This document shows positions 5,296 to 9,631 of a DNA stretch of 9,631 bases, piece after piece; the first letter of the stretch is position 1, and each line of letters opens with the position of its first letter. The notes beneath the pieces are model-generated. The model was not told where the DNA came from, ran no database searches, and was given only the letters and a program-made list of their open reading frames with translations. Location: positions 1-9,631 of the forward strand of contig JAJYVI010000032.1 of the NCBI GenBank assembly GCA_021792115.1. Reading direction: 5' to 3'. This DNA comes from Microcaldota archaeon (GTDB lineage: Archaea; Micrarchaeota; Micrarchaeia; Micrarchaeales; Micrarchaeaceae). The position numbers and the translations under genes are program-made.

Positions 5296-6039
5296 CTATT
5301 TATGCGATTTTGCGTCTTCAAGCGCACGCATTGCTGCATCAAGCCTTGAATTTCTTAGATCTGCAAGCTCCTGACCAATGCCTCCTTGAGCAGGCTGGCT
5401 CTGCACTGCCTTGCTAAGAGCATTTAGTTCTTGGGTTACTATATGAATTTGTTCTTTATTAAAGCTGCCTGAATTAAGGCCAATAATTATTTTTTCAAGC
5501 TCAGATATCTGATCCTGTATTGAAAGAGTTACTAGAACATTATTGCTTTTTGCGCTGGGCTTTGCAATTTTTATTTCAGAGATATTTTTTATTTCAGAAG
5601 CAGTGATTTTTTTTATTTCATTATTTATCTTAGCTATCTCTGCCTCTACTGAAGAAAGCCCTTTTAAAATGCCCTGCTGCTTTGCAGGCGAAGAAGGTTG
5701 CACAGATTCCTGCAGAGGCTGTTGGTTGGACGTAAACATCTGCCTAGAAACTGCAGGTTCTTTTTGGTTTGCGCCTGCAGGCTGCATACTATGCTGTTGC
5801 TGCTGCACCTTTGCGCTGCTGCCATGCTGTTTGACTGCTTCAAAATCAAGAATCTGCTGTTGCAGGCTTTCAAACAGAGCATTGTTTTTCTCTCTTGTCT
5901 CAGGAATATCTATTATGCTATGCTGCGAAGAGTTTGATACAGATGAGATATCAACATAATACACATCTTTTTTCTGTATGTATGCCTCTATTCCTGAAAT
6001 ATAGTCAGACAGTTTGCTTATATCCTGCTCCTCTTCCAT
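5296..6039 (-). CDS. Gln-rich coiled-coil protein of unknown function in the pilus cluster
   Basis: I do not recognise a family. The 247-residue protein begins with an acidic MEEEQ and a short helical region (about 6-22), then a beta-like stretch near 26-45. A Gln-rich, low-complexity part follows (about 58-122, with QQQ and QQQQ runs). Two heptad-like helical stretches come next (about 126-155 and 174-212), then a Gly-containing hinge and a charged C-terminal helix. There is no signal peptide or membrane segment, so it is probably cytoplasmic. The ATG lies 16 bases after the ATPase stop, and the leader contains GGG five bases before the ATG, a weak binding site. Its place between the ATPase and the platform gene, and the Gln-rich character it shares with that platform protein's N-terminus, suggest a cytoplasmic adaptor or scaffold of the pilus motor. 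That role is inference. Confidence 0.75.
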   Translation of the reverse strand: MEEEQDISKLSDYISGIEAYIQKKDVYYVDISSVSNSSQHSIIDIPETREKNNALFESLQQQILDFEAVKQHGSSAKVQQQQHSMQPAGANQKEPAVSRQMFTSNQQPLQESVQPSSPAKQQGILKGLSSVEAEIAKINNEIKKITASEIKNISEIKIAKPSAKSNNVLVTLSIQDQISELEKIIIGLNSGSFNKEQIHIVTQELNALSKAVQSQPAQGGIGQELADLRNSRLDAAMRALEDAKSHK

Positions 6040-6055
6040 AAAAACCCTGCATCAC

Positions 6056-7588
6056 TCAATCAAATAAATCCTTGGAGTATTTCATGTTCTTGTTTACTAT
6101 TTCAATAACTTTAGACTTGTTGCTGTAGTAATGCGCAATAACAAACCCTGCATTGTCCACATCCATAATTTCATTGTTTACCATCCACTCCAGTATCTTG
6201 GCCTTCTGTGCTATATCATCTATTATCTCTGACCTTGACATTGCGCTGTATGTGCCAAGCGTTTCAAGAAGGCGCGACATCTCATTGACTTGGTATGATG
6301 AATCATCACGCATGTTCCACCTGTAAAGCACTGACGCATCCCCTGACCTTAGGATTTCCCCTATTTCAAGCACTCTCCTAATGCCTGTCTTTCTGTGCCT
6401 GAATACTGATACGACTCCGCCGATTGCGTTTATCAATATCTTAGGAGTGTCTATAGGAGGGTTTGTAAGCCTGACTATTGTATCCTGGACATTGTCAGCG
6501 TGCACAGTGCCATAGACGCTGTGCCCTGTGTGTATTGCCTCGAATAGGGTTTCGGCGTCCTTCTTTGTCCTTATTTCCCCTATAAGCATTATATCAGGCC
6601 TCTGCCTAAGAGCATTTATCATAAGATCATATAGTGTTACTTCTCCCTTGCCCTCTGGGTTAGGCGCTCTTGAAAGCATTGGGACCCACTGAAGGAATTT
6701 CGGAAGCGTGAGCTCTCTTGTTTCCTCAACGCTTATTATTCTTTTGCTCGGCGTAAAGAATATAGAAAGAGCATTAAGGAAACTTGTCTTTCCAGATGCA
6801 GTTCCGCCGCTGATCAATATGCTGATTTCGTTTTCAATTAAAAGCCATACCAGGGCAGCGACCTCTGTGTTCACTGTCCTGTTCTTTATCATTGAAATCA
6901 TTGTCCATGGATTCTTCGCGAACTTCCTTATCGTGATCGTATTTCCGGACTGGGATATAGGATAAAGGGTTGCATTGACCCTTGAGCCGTCTGGAAGCTC
7001 TGCATCCATCATAGGGCTTAGCATGTTTATTTCTCTCCCTACCTTCCTTCCTATCTGCTCTGCCCTTGAATATATCATTTCTTCCTTTTCTATTTTTACG
7101 TTTGTCCTGCACCAACCAATGACCTTGTGGTATACCCATATGTTGTCATTAGATCCATTCACAGTTATTTCTTCAAGGTTCTCATCTGCAATCAGAACCT
7201 CAAGCTCGCCGAGCCCGATAACCATGTTTATAATGTAGGCAATGAGCAGTTTCTTTACCTCTACAGGAGTGCCTGGAAGGTACTTGTCAAGCAGTATTGA
7301 ACTTGCTTCAATGTATTTTGTTGTTATTATATTAGTATACTCCTCATCCTGGATTTTTGCAGGATTTATCGGCACCATATGTGTTATCTCTGTCCTGAGC
7401 GAATTCAGCAAGAGCTTTGAAGCCTCGCTTATGCCTATATAAGATACGATATAATCAGGAGTGAAATCCTTATATTTCTCAATCCTTATCTCTACTTCAA
7501 GACCATGCACATTGCTCTTGTAAGTATCCAAGACCTGCCTTTCAGGGTTATCTGTGCCTCTCTGGTCTTGTTGAGCCATAATTCTCAT
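6056..7588 (-). CDS. Type IV pilus assembly ATPase (PilT/VirB11/ArlI-like secretion ATPase)
   Basis: Hexameric cytoplasmic ATPase predicted to power pilin assembly. The 510-residue protein has an N-terminal domain (to about 230) with the characteristic LADENLEEITVNG-like strand region (133-145 here reads IADENLEEITVNG). The RecA-like core follows: Walker A GGTASGKT (261-268), the Asp box around EETRE (288-292), Walker B RPDIMLIGE (330-338, with catalytic E338), and the His box HTGHSVYGTVHAD (353-365). All key residues are intact, so it should be active. The N-terminal 20 residues are polar and probably flexible. Start codons at 7588 and 7579 (MAQQ) are both in frame; neither has a convincing binding site. 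It sits 28 bases after the winged-helix/coiled-coil gene and 16 before the Gln-rich gene, consistent with one operon. It is a pilus-type relative of the archaellum ATPase; no archaellum gene is nearby. Confidence 0.93.
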   Translation of the reverse strand: MRIMAQQDQRGTDNPERQVLDTYKSNVHGLEVEIRIEKYKDFTPDYIVSYIGISEASKLLLNSLRTEITHMVPINPAKIQDEEYTNIITTKYIEASSILLDKYLPGTPVEVKKLLIAYIINMVIGLGELEVLIADENLEEITVNGSNDNIWVYHKVIGWCRTNVKIEKEEMIYSRAEQIGRKVGREINMLSPMMDAELPDGSRVNATLYPISQSGNTITIRKFAKNPWTMISMIKNRTVNTEVAALVWLLIENEISILISGGTASGKTSFLNALSIFFTPSKRIISVEETRELTLPKFLQWVPMLSRAPNPEGKGEVTLYDLMINALRQRPDIMLIGEIRTKKDAETLFEAIHTGHSVYGTVHADNVQDTIVRLTNPPIDTPKILINAIGGVVSVFRHRKTGIRRVLEIGEILRSGDASVLYRWNMRDDSSYQVNEMSRLLETLGTYSAMSRSEIIDDIAQKAKILEWMVNNEIMDVDNAGFVIAHYYSNKSKVIEIVNKNMKYSKDLFD

Positions 7589-7616
7589 TTATTTCTAAAT
7601 TAATTTATTTTTATTT

Positions 7617-8957
7617 TTATTTGCTATCTTCTTTGCTGCCTGCATTATCTGCCTTGTCATTGTTATTGTTAATGCCTTTTTTTTCGATTTCTGCTGCGCC
7701 AGTGGATATTGAACTAAGCAGCCCTGTTGCAGTCTTTATCTTATCTTGCATGTCTTTTTTAGCTTTCTTTGTCTGGTCTATCTTGGCAGAGATCTTGCTT
7801 GCAATGAGATCCTGCTCTTCAACAGAAGCAGAGTACTTCTTAAGAGCTTTGATTTCATCAATCAGTTCCTTTATCTGGGCTTTTGTATCATTGACTGTTT
7901 TCGATATTTCGTTTAATGTATTATTAGATTCACGAATCTTTGAGTTTATGTCAATTATGCCGCCTGTCTCACTATTAAGCTTTGAGATTTCTTCGCGTGT
8001 TGCAGCTGCCTTTGCAGCAAGCTGCTCAGTGCTCTTGTTGATATCTGTCTCTATCTTCAAATATTCTTTGTTGAAGTTTATTTTTATTTCTGAAAGATTC
8101 TTTTGGCTCTGTTCTTTGCCCTTGCTTATCTCATCCATTTTTTTGATTGCTTCTTTTGAATCAGCATAGTCTTTTTGGATTTCCACTGCCTTCTTTTTCA
8201 AACTTTCATGCAGGAAATTCAGCGCATCTGTTAGATCTTTGTCTGTTTTATTAATTTCTGCTGCTATCGAAGTCAGTTGCTCCTCTGTCGTCTTCCTAAT
8301 ATTTGCAAGCTGCTCTTTCTTAACTTTTGTTAATAAGTCTATTGAGCTCTTTACTTCATCAACTTTATCCATTATGTCCTTTATCCCATTGATTTTTTCA
8401 TTGAAGAGTTTTGCAGACTCCCCTTTTTCAAAATAATCTATCTTATTCTGTATTTCTGATATCTGTGAATTGATTTTATCGTATGACATTTCTGCATTTT
8501 TCTTTATAGCCTCTATCTTATCCTCATTTTTTTCGAGTATGCTGTATATTTTGTTTATTTCTGAAAGATGCTTCTGCAGGTTCGGCATCTCCTGCTTGTA
8601 TAAGTTTTCAGCAGTCTGGGCATACACCTTCAGATTCTCTATAGTGCTTGCAAACTTCTCAAGGGAAAGCAGCTCTAGTTGAAGATCTGATTCACTTGTT
8701 GAGATCTTATTTTCAACTTTTGTTTTTGCCTGCTGTATCTCCTCCTTTGATAGCAATATTGATTGCACATACATTTTGCCTAACTCGTAGGAAATAGAGA
8801 CAAGCTTATTTTCATTGAGGATCTTTATCCAGTTTTCAATTATGTCTGGGGCCACGCCCAAATCAACTGCAGCTTCATTTAGTTCTATTTTTCCTTTCAA
8901 GTTTATAAGCTCTATCAGGGCGTCTATAGAGGTTTTTGCAACATTTCCATCGGGCAT
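7617..8957 (-). CDS. Winged-helix domain fused to a long coiled coil, first gene of the pilus cluster
   Basis: The 446-residue protein has an N-terminal helix-turn-helix/winged-helix-like unit. In it, roughly 8-66, SIDALIELINLKGKIEL is followed by NEAAVDLGVAPDIIENWIKILNENKLV, and then a beta wing ending near YVQSIL. From about 70 to 405 it is almost all charged heptad-like helix (Lys, Glu, Ile and Leu rich) with few prolines, consistent with a very long coiled coil. The tail is Asn/Asp/Lys-rich and probably disordered. There is no signal peptide or membrane helix. The ATG is preceded by TGAT, four bases away. Being first in the cluster, it could be a regulator, but a rod of over 300 residues suggests a structural or scaffolding part of the motor, with the winged helix used for protein contacts. 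I recognise the domain types, not a named family; the role is inference. Confidence 0.8.
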   Translation of the reverse strand: MPDGNVAKTSIDALIELINLKGKIELNEAAVDLGVAPDIIENWIKILNENKLVSISYELGKMYVQSILLSKEEIQQAKTKVENKISTSESDLQLELLSLEKFASTIENLKVYAQTAENLYKQEMPNLQKHLSEINKIYSILEKNEDKIEAIKKNAEMSYDKINSQISEIQNKIDYFEKGESAKLFNEKINGIKDIMDKVDEVKSSIDLLTKVKKEQLANIRKTTEEQLTSIAAEINKTDKDLTDALNFLHESLKKKAVEIQKDYADSKEAIKKMDEISKGKEQSQKNLSEIKINFNKEYLKIETDINKSTEQLAAKAAATREEISKLNSETGGIIDINSKIRESNNTLNEISKTVNDTKAQIKELIDEIKALKKYSASVEEQDLIASKISAKIDQTKKAKKDMQDKIKTATGLLSSISTGAAEIEKKGINNNNDKADNAGSKEDSK

Positions 8958-8971
8958 AATATCATTGGCTT

Positions 8972-9004
8972 TGCAATGTCAGAATGCTATCGCATTCCAT
9001 TGCA
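8972..9004. repeat. 33-bp inverted repeat at the predicted start of the pilus operon transcript
   Basis: TGCAATG (8972-8978) pairs with CATTGCA (8998-9004), and inside it GAATGC (8982-8987) pairs with GCATTC (8992-8997) around a TATC loop, with only the bases TCA (8979-8981) unpaired on one side. AAATTATA at 9031-9024 on the minus strand predicts a start near 8998, so the repeat straddles it. It is a candidate operator or 5'-leader hairpin for the pilus genes. Confidence 0.55.
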
Positions 9005-9023
9005 TACACATAAACTCTAAATG

Positions 9024-9031
9024 TATAATTT
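9024..9031 (-). promoter_or_regulatory. TATA-like box for the pilus-motor operon
   Basis: AAATTATA on the minus strand lies about 26 bases before the inverted repeat and about 67 bases before the ATG of the first cluster gene. It is the best box in the 133-base gap downstream of the peptidase gene. Several other AT-rich choices exist within a few bases. Confidence 0.35.
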
Positions 9032-9051
9032 AAAATAAAAAAATATAAAAA
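9032..9051 (-). terminator. Oligo-T terminator after the M50 peptidase gene
   Basis: On the minus strand, T-tracts of 5, 7 and 4 bases (plus-strand A runs 9047-9051, 9037-9043 and 9032-9035) follow the peptidase stop by about 40 bases. They fit a stemless archaeal terminator and directly precede the pilus-operon promoter-like box. Confidence 0.45.
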
Positions 9052-9090
9052 CATGAAGATTAATTGCAGATAAGCCATGCATCACAGCAT

Positions 9091-9631
9091 TCAGAAAAGC
9101 ACATGCCTGTACAGCATTGAAAATATAAGCGCGATAACAACCATATATATCATATCAGTGAAAAAGTATGGTACAAAAACATATGCCAATATAAATATGA
9201 TGCCCATCATCAATATGTAAATAGGCTTGTTCCATGCGAATATTTTGCTTCCATCCAAAGGAAAGATCGGCAGCATATTATAAAGCGCGAGAAGTATATT
9301 TATAAAAAGTGTGAGCGAGATAAGTGCTGCAAAATAAGTGGTGGCTGCAGGATGCAATGCAAAAGATATTGCTGCGAACAATGCGAATATTACAAAGTTA
9401 GTTAGGGGGCCTGCCAAAGAAACAATGCCTTCTTGCCTTTTGCTGAAGTTATGCGCATATATCATTGTCGCGCCAGGTATGCCTATCAAAAATCCAAAAA
9501 GGGAGGAGAGACCTGTTATCATAAGTCCTGTCGGTGAGGTCTTGAATCCTGCTATTGCCCCATAATGCTGCGCGACAAACTTGTGCATCATTTCATGCAG
9601 CACAAAGCTTACAGAAACCACAAATGCTGAA
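9091..9631 (-). CDS. M50 family (site-2-protease-like) membrane zinc metallopeptidase, 5' end cut by the window edge
   Basis: Predicted intramembrane zinc protease. The visible 179 codons run open to the window edge, so the true start and probably a first membrane helix are missing; the in-frame GTG at 9621 is unlikely to be the real start because it falls just before the active-site helix. The zinc motif HEMMH is at visible residues 12-16. AGPLTN (73-78) is the conserved loop of the family, and NMLPIFPLDG (118-127) supplies the third zinc ligand, the Asp. At least four further hydrophobic segments follow. No PDZ or CBS domain is present in the visible part. It is separated from the pilus cluster by a T-rich terminator and a promoter-like region, so shared function is not implied. 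Family call is firm; substrate unknown. Confidence 0.88.
   Translation of the reverse strand, partial: SAFVVSVSFVLHEMMHKFVAQHYGAIAGFKTSPTGLMITGLSSLFGFLIGIPGATMIYAHNFSKRQEGIVSLAGPLTNFVIFALFAAISFALHPAATTYFAALISLTLFINILLALYNMLPIFPLDGSKIFAWNKPIYILMMGIIFILAYVFVPYFFTDMIYMVVIALIFSMLYRHVLF

Noticed and set aside
5543..5959. 138-codon plus-strand frame with Cys runs
   Set aside because: It is antisense to the Gln-rich gene; the Cys runs are the complement of CAG/CAA Gln codons.
6056..7588. ATPase as archaellum motor ArlI
   Set aside because: No ArlH, ArlG, ArlF or ArlCDE-like genes and no archaellin cluster nearby; the two separate TadC genes fit a type IV pilus better.
7621..8169. 182-codon hydrophobic plus-strand frame
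   Set aside because: It is the antisense shadow of the Lys/Glu-rich coiled-coil gene, which gives Phe/Leu/Ser-rich complements.

Overview
The window looks archaeal and is most likely from a DPANN-type genome; a Micrarchaeota-like lineage is my inference. The reasons are a prepilin with a class III (archaellin-type) signal peptide, a VirB11/ArlI-like secretion ATPase with paired TadC-like membrane proteins, an archaeal-type GlcNAc-1-phosphate transferase, TATA-like boxes, oligo-T terminators and a tRNA gene without encoded CCA. The DNA is AT-rich with very AT-rich intergenic gaps. Every protein gene lies on the minus strand; only the tRNA is on the plus strand.

Layout from left to right. Positions 1-322 are non-coding and A-rich, and include an oligo-T terminator for the next gene. 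Positions 323-1378 (or 1408) encode a multi-pass membrane sugar-phosphate transferase that would start lipid-linked glycan synthesis. A tRNA-Arg(GCG) follows at 1558-1631. Just downstream of it, at 1723-1953, is a broken remnant of a DUF5655-type protein that has no start codon. Positions 1959-2528 encode a type IV prepilin with six cysteines and five N-glycosylation sequons. A repeat-rich regulatory gap (2529-2889) ends in a hairpin plus T6 terminator.

The core of the window is a minus-strand cluster from 8957 down to 2890. In transcription order it holds a winged-helix/coiled-coil protein, the pilus ATPase, a small Gln-rich coiled-coil protein of unknown function, and two different TadC/PilC-type platform proteins. 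The first and last genes have promoter-like and terminator-like sequence at the outer ends. A repeat-rich gap ahead of the first platform gene could hold an internal promoter. Upstream of the cluster (9091 to the window edge) is a 5'-truncated M50 (site-2-protease-like) membrane peptidase.

Together, the ATPase and the two platform proteins are the engine of an archaeal type IV pilus-like machine, and the separately transcribed prepilin is a likely filament subunit. The sugar transferase could supply the glycan for its sequons. No prepilin peptidase is in the window. The least described parts are the winged-helix/coiled-coil protein, the Gln-rich protein and the Gln-rich N-terminal extension of the first platform protein.
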